The position numbers were made by a program, and so were the translations under genes. This document shows, piece by piece, positions 23,975 to 36,070 of a stretch of 64,000 bases of DNA. Location of the stretch: NCBI GenBank assembly GCA_015680685.1, contig MNCI01006964.1, positions 156,748 to 220,747 on the forward strand. Reading direction: 5' to 3'. The notes under the pieces were generated by a model that saw only the letters and a list, made by a program, of their open reading frames with translations, was not told the origin of the DNA and made no database searches. The stretch comes from Gnetum montanum (taxonomy: Eukaryota > Streptophyta > Gnetopsida > Gnetales > Gnetaceae). Each line of letters begins with the position of its first letter. Positions within the stretch are counted from its first letter, which is position 1.

Positions 23975-26818
23975 TTAAATAGTCATAGGTAGTGGAGGTT
24001 CCTAAGGCTCCAAGGGACCTTCTCCTACTTCAAGTGCACATGGTGGTTGAGGCTATTGTGGCTATCTTGCTGCTGCTACAACTTCTTGTGGAAGATAGAA
24101 AGCATCCAACAATGCTTTCATCATCCTTACTCCTAGGATCATGCACGGTTCACGTAGCTTCACCAATGTGGGCTAGAATGGGCACATTCCAAGAATAGGG
24201 AATTTTTGGGAATAACTCCTTGACATTAATGAACTAGGTAGAAAATTGTTTTCATTCAATGTTGAATGCACTGATTGCATTTTGTAGCTCCTAATAATCA
24301 TTCATTCTTTTGGTTAGCTTCTCAATAGTTGATCTTTGATCAATGAATCTTGCCTTCAGAACTTTGAGTTTAACATTTGCAGTCTCAAAATTTTGTTTGT
24401 TCTCCTTGTGATGCTTGAACTTTACCTCGTATAGTAAGTACGAGCTAACAATCTATTTTTCTAATTTTGACTACAGTCATCTTATAGTCAGCATTGCTAG
24501 GTTTCCATATCTAAAATTGGTAAGCTCCATGTATTCAATCATCTCTTCTATTTGCAACTCATTCATGTGGATCTCTACTTTGTTGTAGTCATCTATCCCA
24601 TCAATGATAGGTTGCCACACTTCTTTTCCATGCTGGAGTTGCTAGAACATGTCATTGGATTTTTCCTTAGTCATTTGGATGTATCTTTTGTTAAATTATT
24701 TCTATAGGTCAACTTGATCTTTATCGTAGTTCTTAACTCTTTTAGATTTGAGAGCCTCATTCTTCTAGGAAGTAATCTTGATTGCCTATTTTTGGCATAA
24801 GGCATAGACTTCCTTCATAGAGAGATTTCTATTCTATGCTACAAATCTCTTAAGCTTAGTGTTCATCCTAGCTAGCTACTCCTACTATTGATAGATGAAT
24901 ACTTACATTTTTTGTTTTTGCACATCAACATTCCACAGGCAATGATTTCCTATAGTCAGCATCTCATTCTCTTGGTGCATATAGACCAAGTCCTTCTAAA
25001 CTAAATATGTTTTGGCCTTGGTCACAGACTAGTCAAAGATGATCATCACCATCCTTGCCTTCACTTGTTTGAGTTTGTCCTGAAGCTATTGAAAGCTTCA
25101 TCTCTTATTAGAGTAGGTTTGAGGAGTGTGAGATCAGCAACATGAGCTCTTAATTTGGAAACCTCTATGACTAAGAATTGGTTTTGTGTTTAAGCCATTC
25201 CAAGTTACCCTTCAAGAATGATGCACTTGCCCATTACTTCAAGCATCTCTGATTGGGTTATGATGATATTATTTGAAAAATCAAAGATATCGGGATCGGT
25301 TGCTTGGTTTCCACTAGTTGATCCAACAATTCTTTATGTTAGGCTATACTCAGTCTTCTACTAACAATTCCTATGAACATTGCACATCTCTAAGTGCAGA
25401 AATATCTAGTACCAACATCGTAGCTGCATTCAATGCTTCAATGATTTTGCCAACCACTAATTCTATTGCTATCTCTTGCTCTTAGTGCTACATCACTAAT
25501 ACAGTTGTCCCTTAGCCCTCCTCCAAGTGAATTGAAAAGGTATCTACATTCCTAGAGATTTCTAGGAATTTCTATTGTTGCGAGGGAGATACTATCATCT
25601 CTCAGGCAATAGGGTCCAACCTCAAGGGTAGCTATGTTCTCTGGGTAAAGAATATTCCTCCATCTAGCTAATCGTTCAAGCTACTTCATTGAGGTAACTC
25701 ATTGTAGGATGGCACATAGATGGATGCCCACCACTTTTTCCTACGTACTGCTCTCACTCATGTAAGAGTTTCTCTTAGATTCATGTAAGTGCTCAATGGT
25801 TGCACTAGCCTTTGACATTGTTTCTTGAGTGGATGGTGGAGGTAGCAAGGGTACTCCTCCTTTTTTGATATGGTAGGGATATTATCCTTTATCATTTTAG
25901 ACCATGAGGTGATGGAAGTATGCTTGATCATATCATTGACATAGAAAACTATCCCTACCCTTTTACAAAGAATTTTGATAAGGCATGGAAATGGAAAGGC
26001 TTGTCTTCCATGTTCATTCTCCTTGAAGCACTTCTCTATCTCTAGATAAATCAATTGTGGAAGGTTAATAGGGAATTTCTTACTTATAGTGGCATAGGCA
26101 TGGGCAAAGAAGGATGTCACTTTGCTAGGCCTCACTATCAGATTAAGGTGATAGGCTACTATCTTGAAGTATATATGCTTTGCTAGTGTAAGTGCATCAA
26201 ATTCCTTACAATCAACCCCATAACATCACTAGGTCCACTCCATTATTGCCTTAGGGTTTTCTTGTGTTGAGATTTTTGCCAAATGGATGCCAAAATTAGG
26301 TAGGCTAAGAACCTACACAATTGCTTCTACTAAGTAAGAAACCTGGATATCCTTGATTCTCATAATGGATTCTACCTTCCTTTTATTCTAGAAGAGATAT
26401 ATCTTCCATGTGCCACTCCCCACTAGTAGTGATGATCAGCCAGATGGAAGAGCTTTGCAATTACATCTTAACTTCTAGTGAAGCATGTTTCAAGAATGGT
26501 CCAAAGTTTAGTCCTTGGAGAACTAAGCATTGGACATTGCGAGGCTTGATTGAATCTAGGCAGGCTTATGTCAATGTGACCTCAAGTCTTGGTACAAGCC
26601 CTAGTGCCTCTCCTCTTTGGGATTGTTTAGTCTTAGCCTCTTCTTCAAGAATCTGTTCAACAAATTCCACTTTTGGGCTCCTCCTGAAGAGGTCCTATTG
26701 CATGAGTTTCTATTACCTACTCCTAAGCTTATTTTTCTTGGCCCTTTCCAATTCTAGATCATTTGTTCTTTGGTTATGATGGTCTTGCTTCTTGCAGGTG
26801 TTTTTGTCTAAGTGCCAT
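23975..26818 (-). pseudogene. Element B third ORF, broken
   Basis: It starts at ATG 26818 immediately after the putative intron and stops at 23975-23977. The best open block is 26135-25758, with INLPQLIYLEIEKCFKENEH and FPFPCLIKILCKRVGIVFYV, clearly homologous to element A 4560-4700. The following ~1.5 kb (25300-24200) is Lys/Glu/Leu-rich and coiled-coil-like on the coding strand. The end (LEP.EPPLP) matches A at 6637-6660. Being present in both A and B, it is a regular part of the element rather than a chance capture. Confidence 0.72.
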
Positions 26819-27111
26819 CTATAATCAAAATATGACTAAGGATTATTACTTAATGTGTAACTTTGAAACATTGGGAGTACCTTATCTCTTGGGGTAGTTA
26901 CACTTGGCTAATTTGTGATAATGACCTAGTAGATTATTTTAATATTAATAATTAATTTTAGATTTATTGGAGTTTTTTGGAAGGGTTAAACTCTCAAAAA
27001 TTGATGGTTTAATGTTATTTTATTCATTAATCCTTTGGGGGAGTTAGAAATATTTTGAAACGTTTTTGTTAGAACCCTTAAGGTTTGTTGCCCTCACAAC
27101 TAAGAGCTTAC
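26819..27111 (-). other. Putative intron in the leader of element B's third ORF
   Basis: On the - strand GGAG|GTAAGCTCTTAGT at 27111 and TTTTGATTATAG|ATGGC at 26819/26818. The donor, the AGATAAGGTA(C/T).CCAAT block near the acceptor and the AG-ATGGC junction all agree with element A. Confidence 0.55.
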
Positions 27112-27350
27112 CTCCAATAGCTTTAGGATCAAAGAACAAAGTAATTTAGATAAATAGTGTAAAATTTATGAGCTTTGGAAGGTTTTGGGCTCTAAAAATT
27201 TGCAAAAACTCTCTTTTTATTTTAGAGAAAATGAAAAAAAATTTCAAAGTGTTGGATGTTATTTATATAATTTTTAGGCTACATCAATGTGCAAGGCTAT
27301 TGACCACTGTTAGCTTTGTCAAAAGTAATGAAAATAAAGGCATTTTTGAG
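27112..27350 (-). promoter_or_regulatory. Putative internal promoter and leader of element B's third ORF
   Basis: A TATA box (TATATAAATA on the - strand, 27260-27269) is followed by CAACACTTTGAAATTTTTTTC and GAGCCCAAAACCTTCC, which match element A's leader. The distance from TATA to the splice donor is about 150 nt in both. The upstream GGCC/TCGAC motif pair of A is poorly preserved here; only ACATTGATGTAGCC remains. Confidence 0.5.
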
Positions 27351-28870
27351 CAAAATTTGGCTCAAATGGAAGCTTGAAAAGCTAGGAACATGATGGAAAT
27401 ATTAGAAGAGGATTTTGATATTCAAAAACTTGAGGAATGAGTAGAGAATAAGATTTGATAAAGAAGAATGCATTAAGGAGCACATAGTTGGATGCACGAT
27501 GGGGCACACGAAAGATTTTGATTGTGATCATGTCTAAGTGTAAGGAACTTAACTAACCAAACCATGAGATATGCAAGTAGGTCCTTCCCATAGTAGCACA
27601 TGCCTATTTTACCCTTGCATAACCTCAAATAAGGAGTTTGTGGACCCCATAGTTGATTAATGGTTATGAAATGTTAAGGACAAAACCTAGAGAATCTATT
27701 AAGGAATTTCAACACATCAAACTAGGACATGAAATAAAAACATGAAAACCAATAGTGAGGTGAGTTATGGAGAGCATTGATGGATAAGAGAGAGAATGAA
27801 ATGGATGTCCCAATCATAGCCATATGAAGTCCCTTGTGAGTTCATGGTTAAATGACTCGATAAAGTCCAACCTTAGTCTAGACCAAAACCAACCAATTTC
27901 AGTGACTTTGCATCGCCACTCTAGGACTAGTCCATCCTATCAAGACATAAGAATGCTTCCATAGACAACCACCATTTCTTATTTGATTAAAAAGAGAAGA
28001 AAAAGGTGAGAAAGGACCTTTGTTAAAAGGGACCTTTAGATATGGGTAAGATGTCTTTCTAGTCCCAGAACGAGTGCTTGTAGCTCATTTATTTTGTCTA
28101 AGGGATTTGCTTTGAATTTTCATCATTTTTTCTACTTATTTATTTATTTATTTATTTTTTAAAGATGAGAACCAAACCAAAAAATTATTCAACTTCTTGT
28201 TATTGGTCAACATGGAATGGTAAGAAATCCATGAAAAACACACTTGCACTTAAGATGGTAGAGAGGTACAAAGAGTATTGAATCCCCTTAAAGCCACACC
28301 CTTTTCAACCTTTGAATCTTTTCCAAGCTTGGAAACTTGCAAGGTCACAAGTTTTTTAAGGTTTTATTAATGAAAAAGGGATCTCATATTCACAAAACAA
28401 GGAAAACCATAGAGTTTGTGGATGGGTGGATGATGTGGACTCATTGCCTATTTCATGAAAATAGAAACTAGCCTTAGTTATCAGTCATCAAAATTCAAGA
28501 ATAGAAACTAGATATTAGCAATAAAAAATGTTAAGTACAAACCACCATTAGCAAATAGCAATATCACCACTATGCCCTATTGGTAATAAAATGCTTTTTA
28601 TTAGAAGACTAAAAAATTTACACCAAAATAAGAAAAATATAAAAGAAATTGTAAAATATTCAAGAAAGATAAAACATACTAACTATGTTGTAAAAGAAAA
28701 ATCTGGAAAATTTACAAAGAGTAAAATAGAAACTGTGAAAAACAAAAAGATGAAAAACTAAGGAACCACTATAATGGTTAGCATGGATGGCCATCTCCCC
28801 CATGACTAAGTTGTAAGGAGGATATCTAAAAATTTAGTGTGGTTATCCTTTTTTTCAGGTGTTGCTTCCA
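27351..28870 (-). other. Element B spacer between pol and the internal promoter
   Basis: No coding trace is visible. It matches element A's spacer (1666-3250) in reverse. A TTTATTTATTTATTTATTTTT simple run lies near 28138-28160. Confidence 0.65.
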
Positions 28871-31840
28871 TTGGCTTACATGAGTTCATGGAAAGGTCTG
28901 ACTTGTTGCATGTTGACCAACTAATTTTTGTTTAGGCTCTCAGATTTGTAAATTAAAATGGTCCCAAAAGGAAAGGTTTCATAAATGATGTAAGGCCCTT
29001 CCCACAATGTCTAAAACTTAGTTTGTTGAGGTACGTGTGTGGGGTTCTAGTAGAGAACCTTATCTCTTGGTTGAAATTTCACTTTCTATATTCTAAGGTC
29101 ATGGCACTTTTTGTTGAATTCCTTGTGCACTTCATTCTAAGATAGAATCACTAATTAGTTTTCATCTATCACATTAAGGTTGATCAATCATTCTCTTTAT
29201 GCTAGATTCAGGTCAATATCTAAGTCACATGCTATTGGAAGTGTATAGAGCTCAAATTCAATAGGAAGTATTGGTAGTTTCCCTTACATCAACTCATAGG
29301 AAGAGTAGCCTATAGAGAGTTTACATGTTGAGCATTAGGCCTAGAGGGCATTATTGAGTTTTGTGCTCTAGTCTCTCCTATATTTGCTAATAGTTCTTGT
29401 TAGGATCTTCATGATCTATCTATTGGTAACTTCTACTTGACTGTTGTCTTGGGGGTGGTAGGGTGTTGTTAATTTATGTTTGACCCCCAAGCGTTGCATA
29501 AGATTGGAAAAATTTGCACCTATAAAATGGGTTATATTGTTAGAAATTAGTACACATGGTAGTCCAAACTTGTTTACAACATTTTTTGTACAAACCACAT
29601 ACCAGTAGATTATGTACAGTCAATGACAGCTACTACTTCTACCCATTTTGTGTAGTAATAAACAACAATGATTATATACACCTTTCCATTTGACATGAGC
29701 ATGATGGGATCCATAAGGTCAATGCCCCATATGTCAAAGGGTTCTGGTGATTGAATCCACTATTGAGGTTCCTCCATTCATGCAATCATCGCACCATCTC
29801 ATTGATAGTGTTCACAAGAGTGAACAAATTAGTGGGCATCCCTGAACATGATTGGCCAATAATATGCTACCATTAGGACCTTAATGTCCATTCATCTCCT
29901 AGCATAGTGTTCCTTATACGGACCCTCATAAGCATCTTGGAGAATGCATAGTTGATCAAAATCAAGTACATACTAACAAACTAGGCCATTACTGCACATC
30001 TTGTAAAGGTATCCATTAATTTCCATGAAGCATTTTGCCTAATGAAGAAACTATTATTTCTTCCTATAGTCCAAATCTTGTGCCTCTTAAGTAAGAAGAT
30101 AAGTAAGGATGTCATGATATCATTTTGGTTCTATGGGCACTTGTTCATTTATTGCACTAGTAAGGAGGGGTTCATTAGGAAATTGATCAAATAGTGGGCT
30201 TTCCTTTTTATTATCCCATCATAACCAAGATAAGTTATCAATGACCACATTATCAGTTCCCTTTTGGTCTACCATTGTAAGATCAAACTCTTGTAAGATC
30301 ACTAGCCACCATATGACATAGGGGCTCACCATTGGTTTGTTCATGAGGAAGTGAATGGAATTATGGCCAGTGTGCACAAACACTTTGTATCCAAGTACAT
30401 TGTGCTTGAAATTTTCTAGAGTGTACACCATCACCATTAGTTCTTTCTTTGTTGTGGTGTAATCCAATGGTGCACCCACAATGCTTTGACTTATGAAGTG
30501 GATGTAATATGGATGTTTTTTATCATCCAACTGCATAAGCATGGTTCCCAAGGCATAATTTGATGCATTTATCATGATATGAAATGGTGTAGAATAGTTT
30601 TGTGCTTGTAGAATTAGAGTTTCTATGAGCTTCTACTTGAGGTTCTAGAATGGATTTTCGCATTCTTTAGTTTAGATGAATGGAGAATCTTTCTTTGTTA
30701 GCTTTTCCAACAATTTTGTAATCTTAGAAAAATTCTTCAAAAATTGTCAATAGTAGCTAGTGTGTCCAAGGAATGGCTGAACATCTTTAATAGTTTTTTG
30801 TTGGCGAGTTATTCCTTGGATGACCCTTATCTTTTTAGGGTTCATCTTAATCCCTTGAGAAATTTTGTGCCCTAGTACAATGTGCTCCTAGACCATCAAA
30901 TGGCTCTTTTTCCAATTGAGCCAAAGATTCATCTCCATACATCTTTTAAGCACTTGCTCAAGGTAGTCCAAGGCTTGCTCAAATGTGGCATCATAGGTGG
31001 AGAATTCATCCATGAAGACATCCACCTTGCAACTAATTTTTTGCTAAAAAAAATCTTAGGACCAAGCATTGAAATGTTATAGTAGCATTGCATAGACCAA
31101 AAGGCATCTTTCAATATGTAAAAGCCCCATAGGGACTTGTGAATATTATTTTGGCCTAATTATCTGGCATGATTTGAATTTGGTTATAACCACTATAACC
31201 ATATAGAAAACTATAATAGCAATGCCTAGATATAGTGTCTAACACTTGATCCAAAAATGACAATGGAAAATGATCTTTGAATGTTGCCATATTCAATAGC
31301 TGGAAGTTGATGTAGACCCTCCACTTACCACCTTTCTTTGGCACAATCATGAGTGGACTAACCCATTCATTATTTGTAATGGGATAACTAAAACCCCTTT
31401 TTGAGAAGCAGATTGATTTCTTCTTTAATGATCTACTTCAATTTGGGGTTTAATCATGACTACGACTACCTCTTTGGCTTCATGGCTGGATTAGTGTAGA
31501 TACAATGCTGGCATACCCTAGGATCAATCCCTGTGAGCTTAGGATATAACCAAGCAAAGGTTGTTGGCCATTATGGATAAGCTTCAAAAACATCTATTTC
31601 TGTTTAGGAGTAAGATTGACATTGATGATTACTGGCTTGCCCTTTATCAAAAATGCATATTCCATGCTAGTAGATAAATTTTTCAACTCTATGGGTTCTT
31701 GTTTAAAATTTCTAGGGATTTCCAACTCTTCCCAATTGGTATCACCATTTGAATCATTAGAGAGTTGGTCATGAACTTGCTCTAGTTTATACATGCCTTC
31801 AACATAGGCACATGTTAGGCTATTGGTAGGTTCCATGCAA
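28871..31840 (-). pseudogene. Element B pol: RT, RNase H and integrase, broken
   Basis: RT begins near 31560. MIVPKKGGKWRVYINFQLLN (31350-31290) is the fingers segment. The first catalytic motif reads FLYGYSGYNQI (near 31200), with Tyr for Asp. The second reads VFMDEFSTY (31020-30990), with Glu where the second catalytic Asp is expected. RNase H: MINASNYALGTML (30575) to VHTGHNSIHFLMNKPM. Integrase: LISNNITHF (second catalytic Asp replaced by Asn), then YHPQDNSQVEVTNR with the catalytic Glu kept. The C-terminal part ends near 28880. Multiple stops make it dead. Confidence 0.88.
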
Positions 31841-32460
31841 AGTGTGCTACTTCCAATATTAGTTATTAGCCATTGGGTACCCTCTTGTTTTGTGGTTGTT
31901 GCGTATAGGTACCTTTGAACTTCAGATTCATCTACACACTATCTTCATGATTTGATAGATTTGCTCTTGATAGACTAGAGTTTCTACACATAGTTGCACT
32001 TGATATTACTGTACGTGATGCATGGAACTCTCTTCTTCTTGATCTTTCCATATTCATTCTCTTTGGAAATTTCCAAGGAGAGATCTTGGATGCCCATTTT
32101 TGCATCAATAGTGCTCAACCAAGCAGTTTCCATAATGATTGGGAAGTCTTCCTTATAGTTGTTAACCTTGATCACCAGAAAATTGGTAGGATATGACCAC
32201 CCAAAAATAGTGGTTACAATGTCCTCCATAAGTCCCAAAGGAATAGTGATTAACTATTCTACCAATTCTAGATGGATATTACTCTTCTTGAGAGGTGGCA
32301 GGTTCCATGCTTTGTACATGTCATGGGAAATTAGATTGACACTAGTACCTAAATCAAGAAGAGCCTTGCATGGCTCATATTCAATGATTTGAAACTAGAT
32401 GAGAGGACTTCCAAGGTTAGTCTTTTCCTAGGAAGCTTGCTAGCCTTAATCCAATTAGAT
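31841..32460 (-). pseudogene. Element B aspartic protease, broken
   Basis: The active-site region reads LLDLGTSVNLIS (about 32365-32330), the DLG(A/T)S form usual in this gypsy lineage. WNLPPLKKSNIHLE and FPIIMETAWLSTIDAKMG (near 32135-32080) follow, the latter a strongly conserved block also present in C and D. It lies between gag and RT in one interrupted polyprotein. Confidence 0.8.
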
Positions 32461-34925
32461 ATAGTGTGAGTTATCATGAAAGTGTGGATCTTAGGAGCCA
32501 TTTGGTTTAAAGGTCTCTTAAAAGGATTTAATGTAGAGGATGATGGAGAGATAGGGTGGCCAATTGCATTAGTTTGTGAGGAGTTTGGAGGACTATTAGA
32601 TCAGAAGAATGGTTGTTTTCAAGGTTTAGGTTTCGAACCACTTGGCTAGAAAGCAAGGTATGAGTTGATAGCCTTAGTAGCATTACATTGTTGCAACTAT
32701 GATTGAATTTCATCTTGCATAGATGGAGGAGGAGGTAATTGGGTGGAGGGTGGAGGAGCATGTGTTAAAGGATGAGAAGGGTGATAGGGATATGGGGTTT
32801 TCCCTCTAGTAGATGGAGAATGAGTTTTGTGATATTCTTGAGGGTAGTAATGGTGCTGAAAAGAAGCATGACTAAAAGAGTCACGTAGAGACTTTGGTTG
32901 TTGGACATAGTACCCATATGGATATAGCTACTTGTAAGGGTACTGCTACCTTGGTGGTGGCATCCCCCATGACTGTGGGTGTTGCCATTGTTAGTACTAC
33001 TCATATGGTTGTGGTGGAGCATCACTTGGATAATAAGCTTATTGTTGTTGGTGGAACTATTTTGGATTGCCTTGAGGATAAGGTAATCTTCTGGGTGCTT
33101 GCCTTCTTTCCAGTCTAGGATTTAGCATGTATACCCTAGACTCCTACAAGTGTAACACAACAGAGAAACATCCTTTAGGATGTTCATATTGGCAGATGTC
33201 ACATCCAACATTATCTTCTAAATCTATCTCCACAACTTCTTCTGCTATAGTAGCTTTTCCCTTATCCCTGTGGTAGGCATGTTTATCTTCTTTCTACCTC
33301 TTGCGGTTATAGTTACTACTCTGATCTCTTGATTATTCTATGATCTTTAGAGTAGTTTGGAATTTTTTTTCCAACGAATCCCACATTTGATCTATCTTGG
33401 CTGAAATTTCAAACATAGATTTTTAGAACGATAAAGTCTTTCTATTCACCACCTCATCAAGTGGTGATTCCTTCTCATTGTTGCAAAATCAAACCTTCCT
33501 TTTTCTAATGGAAGGATCTTTGTTATTTTCCTCAACATTTTCCCATTTTATCAACTCTCTTTCTTCTTTTGCTACCTGCTCTATTAGCCTTTGGATTTGA
33601 TGGACTCTAAGTTCCGACAGTCTTCCTTGGGCATAAACTCCAAGAGTTCTTCTTGTTTTTGATCTAAGTTCATCTATGATGTGGTGAAGTTGTTCCCATT
33701 GAGAATAACCATGGATAAGGCATTGATGTATGAGAGAATAGTATCTACCCATGGTGGCATCCAAGGGTTCATGTATTCCTTGCTTCCATCCTTGGATCTA
33801 CCTTGTTAGATTAGACACTTGGGAGTATGTTTGATATTTATCAATAAACAAATCTTCATTGTACTCCACTTGTGGATAGATTCTAGCTTTGAGGACTGAT
33901 ACTAGCTTTTTACTTCCTTGATGAGTGTTTTAGGAAATAGCTTTAATTTTGACTAATCATTTTCAGTATTTTGTAAGGCACAGGCATCATGAAATAATTG
34001 AAGTTATGTTTGTAGATCAGAGTTATATCCCCCCTCAAATCTATGGGATATTGTTTATATCAAGTCGCTTAATCCAACTATCTTTCACATTCCTGGTTGG
34101 AATTTTCACTACCTCTATGATATTCAACATGCTCCAAGTTGTCAACAAAGGCTCATCATCATCAATATTTCAATGATGCCTATGATGTTCTCTAATACCC
34201 CTTTTTTCATGGTGTTCTTTGTGATTATCATTATCTTGCAATTCATCTTCATCATGATTGTTGTTTCTATGATGTCTATCAGAACTAGAAGAGGAAGAAA
34301 AAGATGTAGACAAAGAGAGAGAAGAGGGAGGAGGACTGCCATCACCATGGTATCTACTAACTTCGCTATGCTTGTCATGATCACATTTGTTAGCTTTCTT
34401 GTCATCTTGATGCTTGCTAGAGCCCTTGCTTGGACTTCCACTTTTGCCTAAATCTAGATTGTTAATAGTGGACTGCAACTTTAAGTTCAAGCCCCCATCA
34501 TCAATATGAAGGGGTGAAGAATCTTCATGTTGAGAACCCCTAGAGGGAGGATCCTCATTGTCATTTTAGCTAAGCAAAAACAATGGATTAGTAAACCATT
34601 TTCCCTTCATAGCCTCATGGTGCTTCTCTTGGTATTGATCTCTCCTATGTTGTGTTTCAGTGGGATGGTAGTGTTGGCAGTCATATTCACGCACAACATA
34701 CTCTTCTTGAAAATATTGGATGTCCAACCTCCTAAGAGTTTGGAGTAGCATCTCAGGCATAGATCAATCAGGAGGCATTATAATGTTTCCCTCCATCTTT
34801 TGCCACTACAGTTGTTCATCTTGATGTAGGATTAAGGTGAAATTAGGCACATACTCATCTAGATGAGTATATATCACCTTGCATTCTTGAGGTATTGGTG
34901 GTTTAGTATCATCATGCCTATGAGA
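32461..34925 (-). pseudogene. Element B gag, broken
   Basis: The N-terminal domain has a VIYTHLDEY..FTLILHQDEQ stretch (about 34885-34810). A Ser/His/Asp-rich linker follows (34490-34170), then capsid-like sequence (about 34090-33850, with ESIHKW) and a helical charged part (33764-33489). A zinc-finger-like CDICQYEHPKGC lies near 33215-33180, one residue shorter than the usual CCHC knuckle. The C-terminal part is Pro/Gln/Tyr-rich. Stops are frequent. Confidence 0.82.
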
Positions 34926-35069
34926 AGAAGAAATTTTGCAATTACAATAAAATATCAATGTGCTTAAATTATTATATTTATTTGGAGAATAATTTTAACC
35001 TTAAGGTTCTTCCAATGATGTTAATTATTTATACTATGCCTAGATAGCACACATTTCAAAAAAAACGAG

Positions 35070-35088
35070 TCCTTAGAAATAGTGCCAA
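35070..35088 (-). other. Primer-binding site of element B (tRNA-Asp type)
   Basis: On the - strand TTGGCACTATTTCTAAGGA directly follows LTR end CTCATCA. It matches the tRNA-Asp-complementary TTGGCACCGTTGCCAAGGA of element C apart from a few changes. Confidence 0.65.
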
Positions 35089-35984
35089 TGATGAGTGGCA
35101 AATACCCCTATTCTCAACCATACAAATCACTAAGCGTTCACACATGATTACGTCAAATTTCATGGACTCTATGTCTTTTGGTACACTAGCCTCTAGGAAG
35201 TGAACTTTCCCTAACAGTCATTCGTTGTCTTCCCAATTACACTTGTGTTATGAAAATGTATGGTTTAGTTTAATTGAGGCATATAATTTTTATTATTTTT
35301 ATGTTTTATGTTTTGGGTATTTAAAATAAAGGATGAAAGGAATGAAGCAATTTAATTGCTAATTTAATCTAACTAACTACACATAACTAATCTTAACATA
35401 AGCATTCGTTTCCACTTGTCATACACATCTTGAACACATTTATCACTAGTAGGTTACCAAACATTAAGAATTATTGGGATTACTAAGTGCCAAGTGTATG
35501 AGCGAAGTGGTTATACTTATGTGCTTAATTAATCATTACTTAATCTAGCTTAGTTTAGCTTAGTTCATCCTAATTAATTAATTAATTAATTACTTAAAAC
35601 ATTAAAGAAAATTGCATAGGAAATTAAATGCACAAATAAATAATTAATCTATCTCCAAGTGCTATAAGGTTTATCAAAAAGCTCATCTTTATTGCCTCAC
35701 ACACTATTGTGCTAAGGTACAACAGTGCTTGAATAAAGATTTGTACACTCTTGACTCCTACTACAGGAACTTAGAAAAATATTCTAGCTTCTAAATGATA
35801 AAAGTGAAAGAGATCTGCTACAATTATAACAAGACATGCCATAAACATGACATGTATTTATGGGGGAAAATAGACACTATGTCAACAAGGCCATGTCAAG
35901 AGATCAAATCATGCATCGACATGGCCTAATTGATGAGGGCTAGTTGATGGGGCCCAATTGATGTAGCCAATCTATGATTCATCA
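35089..35984 (-). repeat. 5' LTR of element B
   Basis: 896 bp. It begins TGATGAGTGGCAAATACCCC and ends CTATGATTCATCA. It carries a weakened TATA box (CATAAATAC on the - strand near 35853-35861) and, upstream of it on the - strand, GGGCC/TTGATG motifs (35885-35970). Confidence 0.88.
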
Positions 35985-36070
35985 CTTGTGCCCTAATATT
36001 GAGGATTTGATATCACAGCTTTGATATTGGATGTCCAATATTATAGCCTTGCAAAAAATATTATTTATGA
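35985..36070 (-). repeat. 5' LTR of element D, second segment
   Basis: It starts with the second CTTGT target copy and continues GCCCTAATATTGAGGATTTGATAT, matching 13709-13732 in the intact D LTR. It ends near TTATTTATGA. Confidence 0.85.

Larger units (their letters stand above)
22901..35984 (-). mobile_element. Element B: full-length Ty3/gypsy (Athila-like) retrotransposon with a third ORF
   Basis: 13,084 bp. Right to left: 5' LTR 35089-35984, primer site, gag, PR, RT, RNase H, IN, spacer, internal promoter, intron, third ORF, polypurine tract, 3' LTR 22901-23741. The CTTGT target duplication shows it jumped into the 5' LTR of element D, so it is younger than D. All ORFs now carry stops. 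This is the most complete member of the family in the window. Confidence 0.92.
12893..36070 (-). mobile_element. Element D: non-autonomous Ty3/gypsy derivative, interrupted by element B
   Basis: The left (3') LTR is 12893-13791. The right (5') LTR is split into 22070-22900 and 35985-36070 by insertion of B. Without B the element is about 10.1 kb. The coding strand carries gag and protease (about 21951 to 18490), a non-coding middle, and a third ORF (16420 to about 13830). RT, RNase H and integrase were not found between PR and the third ORF. Flanks CTTAT (12888-12892) and CTTTT (36071-36075) are a plausible 4/5 target duplication. Confidence 0.8.

Noticed and set aside
28138-28160. Regular TTTATTTA run as a regulatory element
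   Set aside because: Simple low-complexity repeat within a decayed spacer; no conserved counterpart in A.
34142-34451. Two further frames overlapping the gag linker of B, one on each strand
   Set aside because: They are shadows of the Ser/His/Asp-rich linker read in the gag frame (34490-34170).
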